Assembly (NCBI GenBank): GCA_022592445.1
Contig: JABYQR010000409.1
Span: 1 to 38,706, forward strand
From: Cytidiella melzeri
Lineage: Eukaryota > Basidiomycota > Agaricomycetes > Polyporales > Irpicaceae
Length of the DNA stretch: 38,706 nt
Direction: 5' to 3'
Shown: positions 10,410 to 23,366 of the stretch, one piece after another
How the letters are laid out: every line of letters begins with the position of its first letter
Numbering within the stretch: the stretch's first letter is position 1
Translations under genes and position numbers: made by a program
The notes under the pieces: model-generated
What the model was told of the DNA's origin: nothing
The model's input: only the letters and a program-made list of their open reading frames with translations
Database searches by the model: none

Positions 10410-11440
10410 TTAGTCGAAGTGCCACGAGATCTTGATCTCGCCGATGCCGAGATCTCCAGCAAGGGCCTCGAAGAGGGCCTCGGAGAAATCAACCGAGTAG
10501 GCGGAAACACAGGTGGGGCATTCATCGGCAACAACAGCTTTCTGTGACTTGCCATTGCTTTCGTTGGTGATTGTCAGAGACCTTCCACAGTTCTCGCCGT
10601 TGTTGTAGATCGCCGAATCGAGAGCAACGATCATGGCGCTATCAGGATGAACTGTACCACAAGCTCCTGCAACACCATTCTGGGTGAACCAAGTTCCTCT
10701 GCAAGTTTCAAGGTATGATCAGTGCCTAAACATTTTATGGATATTGACCAGGGCTTACTGTCCAGTAAAGTCGGTGCTGGCAGCAGTAGGTGTCGGAGAA
10801 GGAGCAGCCTTGGTGGAAGTAAGCGCCTTGGTGGTGGTGACGTGGGTGGAAGACGTCTCGACTGGCGCTACAGACGACGAGGACAGCTCCTGGGGAGGTG
10901 CAGGGGCGGCATTGACGGGCGCGGGAGCAGCGGAAGATGTGGCCGGAGGAAGGACGTGGGAGGACGTAGCAGACGGGGTAGGCGCAGCGGAAGTGGTCTC
11001 CTCGTCGTCGTCACAGTCACCGTCGTCATCCGTGGCAGTAGGTGTAGCGGACGACGCAGTAGCAGTCGAAGCAGCAGACGACACGGCAGAAGAAAGGTTG
11101 GCGGGGTTGCACTGAGGCTCGCGGTTGGCGGCGAGGGTCTCACCCTTCTTCATGGGGTGGCAGCACGAATCAAAGAACGGTGTGTCGTGTTGGGTGGGGC
11201 AGCCGATAGCCCAGTAGCGCGCAATGTACTCGTCGTACGGCTAGGAGGGAATACTTGAGTCGGGCGTTATCACGCTAAGGGAGATTCTATGCATACCTCG
11301 AGGATGGCAGAGTCGTACGTGGTGGCATCACGAGCCAATACGGCATGACGGGCGACAATGGTGTCACGGTGGAGGGGGGAGCCGGTGACGGCGACGATGG
11401 CGGAGAGGGCGAGGGAAGCGACTGAGATGAGGTTGAACAT
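10410..11440 (-). CDS. Secreted double-psi beta-barrel (RlpA/expansin-like) protein
   Basis: Exons are 11440-11297, 11240-10759 and 10698-10410 (915 nt, 304 aa). The protein has four parts. A signal peptide covers the first 20 or so residues (hydrophobic SVASLALSAIVAVTG). A short Cys-rich segment follows at about 49-93 with a CC pair. A long low-complexity Ala/Ser/Thr/Pro linker, probably O-glycosylated, contains an acidic DDDGDCDDDEE patch. The C-terminal double-psi beta-barrel domain of about 95 residues shows GTWF, GACG, ALDSAIY, VADECPTC, SVDFSEALF and the closing ISWHFD. Related fungal proteins are loosenins/expansin-like proteins acting on cell walls, and riboflavin-aldehyde-forming-enzyme-like proteins. 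The absence of an expansin C-terminal carbohydrate-binding domain argues for a single-domain barrel. Substrate and activity cannot be read from sequence. Confidence 0.87.
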
Positions 11441-11974
11441 GGCGTTAAAGTTGCACGAGTCGGTCTGACGCGAAAGAGTGTTGGGTTTGGGACGGTTAAC
11501 TTATAGCGGGGTAACGACTGGGTGTGTGGTGGAAGAAAGTGCTGTAGCGAGGATGAGTGCATGTTCAAGCGAGGAAAGCATGAAAGGACCACATACCGTC
11601 AAACGACCGGGAGGAAGGAGGAGGGAAACGAGAGGGAGGGGAATGAAAACCGAGAGGGTGAAGGAATCCGCAGCCATTCCATCCATCCTCTTTATAAATG
11701 ATAAAACTTCCGGGGCGGGGACCAGCTTTCCCACGCTTCCCCTGCCATGTGTTGGTCTCCGCACGAAAATAGACAATACCTGAATATATATACATATATA
11801 TATTGAGATATTGTTCGAGGTATTTATTATTCAAGCCACGTTGGCATAACGACCACCGATTGATCTGGTCAACAAACACCACAGACAGAGAAACGACAAC
11901 TACACTGGGTTTTCTTACAATTAAAGATTGTCTATAGATACACTGACCACCCAACACGTCCAGCAGGACACACC
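11441..11974. other. Intergenic region between barrel protein and SRP54
   Basis: This holds the promoter side of the secreted-protein gene and the 3' end of SRP54. An alternating AT tract lies at about 11783-11803. No gene is supported. Confidence 0.5.
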
Positions 11975-14127
<2,153 letters not shown>

Positions 14128-14896
14128 CGTAGGTGGGAGATTAACGTCAAGTCAGACGCCCGCTCTGGTCTGGCAAGTTCTGGATCTGGAAAAGGCGAAG
14201 ACGGAGACTCAGCCTGAGGACAAACGCGATTCGTTGAGCCATGCCACTCTAGTTTGAGAGGAACAAGGATGTATCAGATTCAATTACTTAGTACCGAGTA
14301 AAAGTACGAGTATATAACTGAAAACCCCTGGATAAAGTATTTGAAGCGGCAGACAGATTGGATGCGCTCTTTTCATTACTCGTGGACCAGAAATCTCGAG
14401 CACCAGGAAAGGAGGGAACGGCAAAGCGCAGTTCAGATTGTGTTCAGTCAAGGTGGAACATGCTAAGCCCCAGAGCATCAAAAAGCTTCAATATTGGCAT
14501 GAGATAGCTGATGGAAGAATATGAGATTTAGCAAGCAGACGACTTCCTGCACAATGTTACTGTATACTACTTTCCTGGTGATCATAGCTTTTTTCGAGAC
14601 AAGATGTTGGATAGCATATGCAAAACGGGGAGTGAGTACAGTATCGGGCACAGATTTAGCAACGGATGGACCCACCAGGGTTATATCTATAACTTGCTAC
14701 TTCCAACGTCTTGGTTATGTTGTAACAGGTACTTGGCAGCTAATATGTCAACGGCCCATGGGCCTGTCGGTCAAAACTCAAGGGTAAGCCAACGCAACTT
14801 ACAAATACACGGATTGCCTTATGAGGCAGGCGGAATTCGTCCAAGGCGGGCGCTCATGACTTTGGGTTGGTACTGACCGTGTTGTACACTGCCGCC
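14128..14896. other. Divergent promoter region SRP54/SPT8
   Basis: About 770 bp lie between two start codons facing away from each other. Short open frames here have no family features. The SPT8 start is preceded by GCCGCC, a strong initiation context. No further gene is seen. Confidence 0.5.
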
Positions 14897-17354
14897 ATGT
14901 CAAGCGACTCGGAAGATGAAGCTCTCGACGACCTTGGGTTCGACGAAGAGGCGAGTGAGCTCGAGCCTGAGATAGACGAGAATATTCTCGGTGCACTAGA
15001 AGAGGATTTGGCCGCCGAGGCATCTGAAGCACATGAGGTCAGTTCAATTTGTACCGTTGGTGGCCTCGATGTTGCCTCTCATCTACTATCAAAGGAAACA
15101 GATACGGATGATACTGACTCTGGCAACGACGATGAGGATGACGACGAGGCAGATGAACGTCAACGTCCTCTGCTACTGCCAATAGTCAATGCTCCTCCTA
15201 TGCATCTGCCATCTATGGATCTTACTATGGACATGGTACATCCGTCCTCAGGGGTTCCAGCACAATATCAAGCTCCCTCTCCACGCAGTACGTCTCCTTC
15301 TGAAACTGTTCTTGCAAATTTTGGTAAGCAGTTCTCAACAATACTTAGCTACTCATAACAACAGCTTTTGACTCAAAGCCCAAGCGCCGTCACCCGCATT
15401 ACGACAGCGCTCGCCATCTCCAGCAGGCCTCCGCAAACTCCAACTCCTTCAAGGCCTGACATGGCCGCGTGGCTTCACCGTCGAAGCCATCTGCGCCATT
15501 CCCCATCCCGTTCCCACACACTCTCTCGCCTCCTCCCTCTGCATGACACACCTTATCACAGGCTCAGATGATGGCTATATACGCGACTACGATATCTTTG
15601 CTGGTGTAAACGGCAAAGTTCTCTTGAGTGCGCCCCAACGACATCATTGTGGTGTCATGGAAGGTGTCATCAAAGCCGCACAAATCAGGTATTGGTGGGA
15701 GAACCCTGCGGACCTGAAAAATGACACACTGCCGACGGAGGAAACGCCGTTGTGTGCGCCTTATAGCATGCTGATGCATTCGGATGCGCTTTGGTCACTT
15801 GCAGGCACCGAAGTGAGCGTCATTTCGATTCAAATCACACTTCACTGTGAACTAGACGATTGATTGTTTCTGTATAGCACGGCCATATCAACCTGTTCAC
15901 AGTGAGGCATGAACCTGGCAGGCGCATGCATACATTCCCTGGACACAGAGGCCCAGTATCAGCAATGGCTATGCGTCATGACGAGAAAGGGTTCTACAGC
16001 GCAGGGTGGGACGGCGAAGCACTGGTAAATTTCTTCTCAATTTGAAGCTCAGTTCACTTATCCGCTATGCAAAGGAATGGGACCTCAACACAGGTCAGAA
16101 AGTCCGTAGCTACACAGCCCATCCCTCACAGCTTGTTGCAATTGCCGTCCGTCCACTCGAGAGTGACTACACAGGCATCGTCCCATGGGTCGGCCAACCG
16201 CGCTTCAACGTCACGCCCTCTGCCATAGGGTTTTCCGATGCGCACACACAAGAAGATATGAAAATGCCGGACCAATCTCAGCAACTTCCGTCGCAGTCAG
16301 CGTACGACGAACAGGTGCCGAGTCATGATCAACAGCAGCCAAAACAAGAGGAGGACGTGAAGTCAGATATCTCATATGACCCTCTATTTGATGACGACCC
16401 AGACGCAGATGTTGGAGAATACACGGGCTACCAGTCACAACCACAACAACCACAACCCGAACTCTCACAGCTCAGTATGCCGGGCGGGCCTACTACCGCA
16501 CAGCCGTCTCTTCCATCTGGGAGACAGGCCGTAGGAACAGGTGCCGCTGCACCTGCGCCGAAGAACGCTCCCCCCGTGTTGGATTCGCTGTCGTACACGA
16601 TGTTCAGCTCTGATGTCCTGTTGACCGCGAGCATTGACGGACAAGTCATGCTCTGGGATAGACGAGTGCATACCCCTGGGAGGGGAGTGGGACGCCTATG
16701 GATGAGCGAGAAGACACCTCCGTGGTGTGTGTCTGTGAGTAATCATATGCACGATGTACGCAACATGACCCGGCACACACTTAACTGACGTGCATGTCGA
16801 CAGGCCTGTTGGAGCGCTGATGGCTCGCAGATATATGCGGGTAGGAGAAACGGCACGATTGACGTTTGGGATGTGCGTCAGACAGGACAGTCGTTTACGG
16901 GCACCCCGCGCGTGCTCAAGATTATCCGTAATCCACCCTCATCGGGTGTCGTGTCTTTCATATGCCCATTCCCTGACGGAAGGCATATTGCTTGGTAAGT
17001 GACCTGACCATAACGAATTCATCTCAGTCAGGTCAGGGCTGACTTCGACCAGCGCATCAACGGACAACATCCGTCTATGGAACGTTGCGGAGGCTGGCGA
17101 ACCAGACGCTGTGAGTGGTAGGATGAAGAGCGGCGTACAGTTCAAGATTATACCAGGACATCACGGAGGGACCATCTCCCAGTTATGTACGCTCTCTCAT
17201 TCGACTAAATCATCTATGCCAACTCACTGAGACCACGTTTCCATTAGTGGTTGACAAACAAGGGCGGTTCCTCATCAGCGCAAGCAGTAATAGAGGCTGG
17301 TTCGGCGAGTCCTCGAGAACAGTGTTCGTCCATGATATAAAGAGAATTTGGTAG
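14897..17354 (+). CDS. SPT8: SAGA complex WD40 subunit Spt8
   Basis: Spt8 is the SAGA subunit that contacts TBP. Eight exons: 14897-15037, 15095-15323, 15379-15812, 15878-16024, 16075-16734, 16804-16994, 17053-17186 and 17248-17354 (2043 nt, 680 aa). The N terminus is acidic (SSDSEDEALDDLGFDEE...). The WD40 propeller starts with TWPRGFTVEAIC and LITGSDDGYIRDYD, followed by IRYWWENP, HGHINLFTVRHEPG, GFYSAGWDGEAL with EWDLNTGQKV, VLLTASIDGQVMLWD, IYAGRRNGTIDVWD and ASTDNIRLWN. A disordered Gln/Pro/Asp insert of about 150 residues interrupts the propeller. I chose ATG 14897 (GCCGCC context) over an in-frame upstream ATG at 14867. The first intron (15038-15094) is 57 nt and stop-free. I removed it because it interrupts the acidic run, but its retention would only add 19 residues. 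Confidence 0.92.
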
Positions 17355-17806
17355 CCTAGATTATCAAAGGAATGAATACTCTGATGGATGTACAATGCCT
17401 CTGTTAATATTGACAACATTTTTGTGTAGTGACATCGACTGACGCATAATTGAAAATATCTGCTGCTGTCGGGACAAACGAGCTTGCGACATTCGGGACC
17501 AACCAGACCTTACATGCAAGACAGAAATCACGCCACACAATATCGCAGTCAATTGCCTCTCTCTGTTCCTCAGATAAAGTACAACACAAAGGAACGACTA
17601 ATACCACATAACCCCGTAAGCCGGGCAACGAAAGCAAACAGAGCAAGCAGCGAAGCTGGCGGAGGCGTCAACAAATACTGATACAACATACGACGCGACG
17701 ACGAGTTGGTAAGGAAAGCTGGTCCACAGAGATAGAGAATCCTGTGGACGATGGGATGGGATGAGATATTTGGGTGCGGGGATGTCGGTATACAGCAGTC
17801 GGACGA
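17355..17806. other. Convergent 3' region of SPT8 and PAB1
   Basis: About 450 bp lie between the two stop codons. It holds the 3' UTRs of both genes. No other gene is supported. Confidence 0.6.
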
Positions 17807-20105
17807 CTACTTGGTGTCGTTGTCTTTCTGGAACTCGTGCAAAACAGTGAGGGCCTCGCTGATCTTGGAGTCAAGAGCCTCAGGAGCATCGAGGAGCTGG
17901 AGCAACTCGGTGTTGTCCATCTCAAGCAGCATGCCAGTGATCTTACCGGCGAGCTCCGGCTCAGTGCTATATGTGTGATGTTAGCATCAGGTGCGCGAAC
18001 GAAGGAATCGATGAAATACATACGGGACAATCCTCATATATAGGATTTCACCAAGCATCTGCTTCTGCTCCATAGGGTTTGCCTCGGCGAATGCACCGGT
18101 GAGACCAGGGTCAACGGGAGTAGCGGAGGGCGGGACCCCGGCAGCACCAGCAACAGCGAGTGGCTGATTGGTGGGAGGAGGACGGGCTTGTGGGCCTGGC
18201 CTACCTCCGGGCTGTCCAGGACGAGAAGATCCGGGACCGCCCTGAGGAGGTCGGTTGGTAGGCGTTGGTCCAGAAGGGCCGGCAGGACGAGGAGCGCCGT
18301 TCTGTACGTTGGGGTCGGTAGGAGCGCGAGCACCGGGAGGTGGACGAGGGCCGCCACGAGGGTAACCTGGAATGGCCCCGTACGGTCCTGGAGGGCCCTG
18401 CGCATAAGGACCAGGGGGCATGGGCATACCGGTCACCTGGGCATTTGGAGGGTAGCGAGGACGAGGAGGCAACATGCCAGGTTGACCGTAGCCCATCATG
18501 CCACTACGACCACCTTGAGGAGGGAAGGCGCCAGGTCCAGCGGGGTAGTACATGGGGCCGTTCATGTAGCCGGGCATACCAGCGGCAGCAGCCTGCTGCA
18601 TCCTGATCTGGTTGCGCTGCGCGATCTGGCTCTCGAGCTGCTGGCGACGAACTTCTCGGCGCTGAGCGAGAGACACGTAGAGCGGTTTTTGACCAATCAT
18701 CTTGTTGTTCATCTCGGCAACAGCCTTGGTAGCCTCGTCCGGTGAGGAAAAGCAGACGAAACCAAAGCCCTTGGAGGTACCCTTCTCGTCGCGCATCACC
18801 TTAGCACTGGTAATGGTACCATATGGCTCAAATTCAGCGCGAAGACGCTCATCGTCAACAGCATCGTCGAGGTTCTTGATGTAAAGATTGACACCTTGGT
18901 ATTTGCTCATTTTCTCCATCTTCGCCTGCTCGTATGACCTACGCAGCTCCTCCTCACGCTCTGCCTTTTTTTGAGCGCGAGCGACGAAGATCTTCTTGCC
19001 CTTGTATTCGGTATCGTGGAGACCGTCAACAGCCCTCTGAGCCTCTTCGTGGCTGTCGAAGTTAACGAAACCAAAGCCCTTACTCTTGCCTTCTTCATCA
19101 ACCTGGATGACGGCGGAAGTGACTTTGCCGTACTGCTCAAACATGGCTGCGAACTCCTCCTGGGTTACCTCGGTGTCGAGGTTCTTGACGTAGATATTAG
19201 TGAAGTGTGACCGAATCTCGTCCAGCTTAGATTGACGCTCCTGCGTCATTTTACAGTCAGTAACGCTCCAAGATAGGCGAATACTCCATGACAGACCTTC
19301 TTGGAAATGTGATGGCCCACGTAAACCTTCTTGTCATTCAGCAGCATGCCATTGACAGCTTTGATAGCAGTATCGGCAGCTTCGGCAGTCTCATAATGGA
19401 CGAAACCGTAGCCCTTGGAGCGTCCATGCTCGTCGGTAGCGACCTTGCAGGACAAGACATTCCCGAAGGCGGCAAACGTGTCGTGCAGGGCCTTGTTGTC
19501 GATAGCTTCGTCCAAGTTCTTGATGAAAATGTTGCCCTGACCGGTCTTGCGGAGGGCAGGATCACGTTGGGACCACATGATACGGCTATTCGTCCAAGTC
19601 GAGTGTTTAACATGCAGCTGTGCAGTGTATATGTGACTACATGGCACTCACCAGGCACGGCCCTTGATAAGAGAGTAGTTGAGCTGCTCCAAGGCCCGCT
19701 CGCCTGATGAAACCCGTTTTGAATGCTATCAAAAGTGGCACAGAAGACAGAAGAGACTCACCATCGGCGGCGTTGAGGTAGTTGACGTAGGCATAGCCGA
19801 GGGAGCGACGAGTTACAGCGTCGCGGCATACACGGATGCTGCAATATGTTCAGCAACGCGGACCATCTCAAGCGTGCAGTGGCGTACCTCGCCACGGGAC
19901 CAATCATATTAAAGATCTCAAAGAGCATCGCCTCGGTCACAGTAGGATCAAGCTCACCAACGTACAACGAGGCGGAGGGGGGAGGCAGCTGAGGAGCGGG
20001 AGGGTTGTAGGCCGGGGTGGGAACTGCAGGAGCAGGGACCGGTGCCTGGGAAACCGCTTCAGGAGCAACGACATCCTGGGGAGGAGCGATGGAGGGAGCA
20101 GACAT
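17807..20105 (-). CDS. PAB1: Poly(A)-binding protein
   Basis: PAB1 coats mRNA poly(A) tails, stimulates translation through eIF4G and guides deadenylation. Six exons: 20105-19888, 19838-19762, 19703-19652, 19585-19297, 19240-18024 and 17966-17807 (2013 nt, 670 aa). Four RRMs are evident from their RNP2/RNP1 pairs: LYVGEL with [14 protein letters not shown] with [14 protein letters not shown] with KGFGFVNF, and LYIKNL with KGFGFVCF. A linker of nearly 190 residues rich in Pro, Gly, Met and Arg follows. It is the region that drives self-association in yeast. The C-terminal MLLE domain ([11 protein letters not shown]...[15 protein letters not shown]) spans the last intron. The N-terminal 45 residues are Ala/Pro-rich. 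Length and domain order are standard for fungi. Confidence 0.98.
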
Positions 20106-20780
20106 TTTTGCTTATACGAAGGGTATGGGGGTCGTTACTGCTTTGTGGACTTTTCTGCGACTACGTGAGGTATCAGACGGGTTTGAGTGAGGGATTTTGG
20201 GGTGTAAAGATGCCATGTGAGAAGTTCGGGTATCGTCAGCGTGTCTCGAATCGCGTATCAGCGAATTTTGCACGACTTACACAGGAGGCGACAAGGCAAA
20301 CTGCTTTTTAAAGGATTTTCTGTATGGATTTTTTTGGGAAACTTTTGACCTGCAGAGCAATACGAATACTCATAGTTAGCGCTGTTGTGCAAGACGGAGG
20401 GAGGAAAAGGCACTGACCTTTAGATGATGGTTGAAGAAAAGCAGGACATCATGCCAATCGTCCTTCAAGTACTGTAGCATTGGAACTCCGACTATCAGCT
20501 GAATCGGGCGCTTACCCCCAATGCTTGAACCTCGTGCATTTCGCTGTTGGCAATCGAGCGCACAGTCATCATTCATGAGCGCAAAGTTAAGTAACCGACG
20601 GAATGCATTGTCCTCAAGAAAAAACCTAGTACAAGCGTAGTTCTGCAGCACTGCGATGCATGAGCGAAGTTCAATTACAGCGGTCCATACACAATAAATA
20701 CGCAGAAAGAATAAACAGAAATATCATCAAGTCGTGCACCGCACAAGAAAACTGTCCATTCCACAAGCACAGTAGCTTTC
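20106..20780. other. Region between PAB1 start and SCAMP stop
   Basis: About 675 bp include the PAB1 promoter and 5' leader and the SCAMP 3' UTR. An open frame of 91 codons on the minus strand (20651-20376) lacks recognisable features, and I do not call it a gene. Confidence 0.5.
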
Positions 20781-22132
20781 TTATCCCCTGGTGAAATATG
20801 CTTTAGCTCCATGCGTGGCAAGCTCAGATTTAGCCTGTTTGGTGCCCATGAGTTGGTAATGACGAAACAGATGAAAGGTCGAGCACGTACCTTGTCAAAG
20901 GTGTGGCCAGCAGCTTTGCGATGGTACCAGATCTGATATGACCAGCGTGAGAGGGGAATGCAGTTTATGCTTTGATGAGGTCGACATACCTGACGGAAAT
21001 AAAACGCATTACCAAGTCCCTGCAGTGTCCATCCTGCAGCAGCAACAGCGCAGAATACACCAGCAACTATGTGTCCACCAACGAAAGCTGCGATTGTTTG
21101 AACTATTCCCGTAGCACCAGCACTGCGATGAAAAATGAGGAAAATCAGTAAAAACGCAGCTGTCAACTCTAGAATATGGAGTACCCTGTGGGACCAACGA
21201 GACTGAAATGGAAAGTCAGAAAGTGAGGCCAGCACGCTGTAATAACCAAGACATACGCATATACTGAAAAGAGAAGGTGGAACCCTCCGAATATGAAATA
21301 CATATCTACGGGCAGTGATGAGTCTGTGATGAACTGTTACAGCGTGCCGTCGGTGAACGCACAGTAGTAAAGTGCCTGTTCCTGAAGTATTGAACTTTCT
21401 GTTAAGGGGAAGTAGAGGAAAAGCCAGCAACGAGAGCCACACCTTCATGTAACCGTTATATATGGGTCTGAAAGATCGACTTGTTGAGGGAAGAGTAGGG
21501 AGGAATACGACGCCTTACTCACCTATACCAAAGCAAGAACGAAAGAGGAGTGATGAACACCACAAAGCTAGAGAAAGTCAGCCGTCACAGTTGATATACC
21601 TGGATGTGGCCCGGGACACGCACATTATGCTGGTGATAAATCCGCCAAGGGATCCTGACGCCCCGGATATAAGGAGGACGAGGCAGGCGACGAAGTTGAG
21701 AATGAGAGTGGCCGCAAGGAGCAACCATAGTTGGTAAAGTCGTGTTATCAAAGGTCTTGAGCCCTCTGGAATCTCTTCTGGTATGGAGTGGAAAACTAAG
21801 GGGTAGACTGCGGTGCAGAGTTCAGGAGAAGTACGGCGATCGAAGATGAGTGTTACGGACATGGAGGCCAGTTGTTACGTCCGTGGGTGCGTACATGTTC
21901 TGCCCTCTGGTTGAGCTCTTGCTCTCTCCTCTCCAAATCCCGCTCTCGTTGTTCGAGCTCCTGGGCTCGTGCACTATGTTTGTCGGATGTAGAATTCGGG
22001 GCCGCATATGGCGTAGGGTCATCGAATGGGTTCGTGTCCAGCGAATGCGTGGAGGCAAATGGGTTTTCCGTGAGACCGCCTTGAGTATCTGAGTTAGTAG
22101 TGTCCGTTCTGAGTGAGCAAGGACGTACTCAT
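20781..22132 (-). CDS. Secretory carrier-associated membrane protein (SCAMP)
   Basis: This is a four-TM protein of post-Golgi recycling membranes. Eleven exons: 22132-22129, 22088-21861, 21807-21624, 21567-21523, 21467-21443, 21381-21363, 21305-21257, 21202-21185, 21122-20990, 20932-20891 and 20834-20781 (801 nt, 266 aa). The N terminus carries two NPF motifs (ENPFAS, TNPFDD), which bind EH-domain endocytic proteins. A coiled coil of EQRERDLERREQELNQR type follows, then the family hallmark NNWPPFYPL, TM1-TM2 (LWLLLAATLILNF; VVFITPLSFLLWYRP), TM3 (YFIFGGFHLLFSVYA), and TM4 with GWTLQGLGNAFYFRQ. The C terminus is IWYHRKAAGHTFDKAK. Exons of 4 (coding part), 25, 19 and 18 nt are unusually small, and the first intron is only 40 nt. 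The start is thus the least certain part. Confidence 0.93.
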
Positions 22133-22247
22133 CGTTCACGTCTATAATATGGTAGAAGAAGAGATGCGAGTGAACATCTGTCTGCCGCCGCAGAATCCCG
22201 AGCACAGGCCTGTGCATTCCGGGCGGCCGGCGACACTCCGGGATCAC

Positions 22248-22255
22248 TGACGTCA
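22248..22255. promoter_or_regulatory. CRE-type palindrome TGACGTCA in a divergent promoter
   Basis: A full 8-bp ATF/CREB site lies 116 bp from the SCAMP start and 98 bp from the start of the plus-strand TM protein. The 220-bp space between these divergent genes is probably one shared promoter. Factor binding is inferred from the consensus. Confidence 0.5.
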
Positions 22256-22352
22256 ACACAGTGGTGGCTGGTGAAACGCGAACCGCGACTTCGTGAATGG
22301 CCCACGCGCAGCTTCCCCTTCGCACCCATCCACGACGACAAGCACCCGACGA

Positions 22353-23123
22353 ATGTCGAGCGCAATAGAAATGAACGACCTCTCAAAAACACCCAAGCCT
22401 GCCATCGTCGATGACAAACCCGGAGGTCGCCTCAACCTCGATACTCAGCAGGAAGCAAGTGTCACGCTATGGGCATATGCCGCTACTGTGATGTATGTCA
22501 TTTCACCCAAGTAGACGATTGAAAGGGCTAAATATTTTGTAGTCTGCTCGTGCTAGCAACCCCCATGATTATGTTCCCTAATTTTCTTCTCTACATATCT
22601 GAAAGCTCGGCGGAACGGCGGAACGCGCTCACACCGCTCGAGTCGTACCTTTCCGTGAACAGCGGAATTCTTCTCGCAACACTCGGACTTGCTCTGCTCT
22701 TCAACGTATGCTCTCACCTACTCTGTCTACATCTCATGCTGAAGGGCGTCCGCAGGCACCGGCAGGCCTTGGTATTCAACTTCCCAGTACAGGCAAACAA
22801 GCGCATCCTCTCCTCATGCCTCTCACTTTGTCCTGCTCAGTAATCGGATTGTTGTCATACAACACGACGTCTGTCGGCGCCCTTGCTTTCATCGTCTTCC
22901 TAGGCTCTAGCGTCATTGCCGCATGGGGCTGGTGGACTGTAGGCCTTCACGATGCATATGGACTCGTCATGCCATATCTGATCCCTCTCTTCTTCAGATA
23001 ATGTTCTCCGGAACTTCATACATATCACGCAAGACCGGGGCGGACAAGCGAACCTCGACTTTCATGTTTGGAAACAAAGCAGCAGCGTCATCGAAGAAAA
23101 AGGAGTGGAAGAAGGGACAGTGA
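22353..23123 (+). CDS. Four-TM membrane protein of unknown function
   Basis: I do not recognise a named family. Exons are 22353-22492, 22543-22705, 22756-22938 and 22998-23123 (612 nt, 203 aa). Visible features are a polar N terminus of about 40 residues, then four hydrophobic spans: LWAYAATVILLVLATPMIM, NSGILLATLGLALLFN, LLMPLTLSCSVIGLLSY and ALAFIVFLGSSVIAAWGWW. A basic tail follows (ADKRTSTFMFGNKAAASS, then KKKEWKKGQ), whose lysines near the end resemble an ER-retrieval signal, though not an exact KKxx. The last junction (22938/22998) was chosen because reading through would end the protein abruptly after a hydrophobic stretch, whereas splicing gives a well-formed tail. An in-frame ATG at 22293 would add 20 residues. 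It shares a short promoter with SCAMP. Confidence 0.7.
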
Positions 23124-23366
23124 CGCACCAAACGAGTGTATTGAATAACTCACAGCAGTGACAGCGGTACGATAATTTGAGAGTACAATGTACAATAATG
23201 GATGTTCGCACAATAATTTGCTACCAGAGGTATCAGCGTGTCGATCATAGGAACAGAAGTGAAAGAACGATGCATTACACGGTTCCGAAAAGCACAAAAT
23301 AATATACTAATACTAGAGAGCGAAAGCATTTCTGCCAACACAGCAGATAGGATACATGCACCACTT

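Noticed and set aside
10684..11258. Long plus-strand frames opposite the secreted beta-barrel gene
   Set aside because: They mirror the Ala/Ser/Thr/Pro linker of the real minus-strand gene. Low-complexity coding DNA keeps the reverse frames open.
18188..18745. 185-codon plus-strand frame opposite PAB1
   Set aside because: Shadow of the Pro/Gly-rich PAB1 linker, with no independent features.
20376..20651. 91-codon open frame between PAB1 and SCAMP
   Set aside because: No recognisable domain, and it lies where the PAB1 promoter and SCAMP 3' UTR must be.
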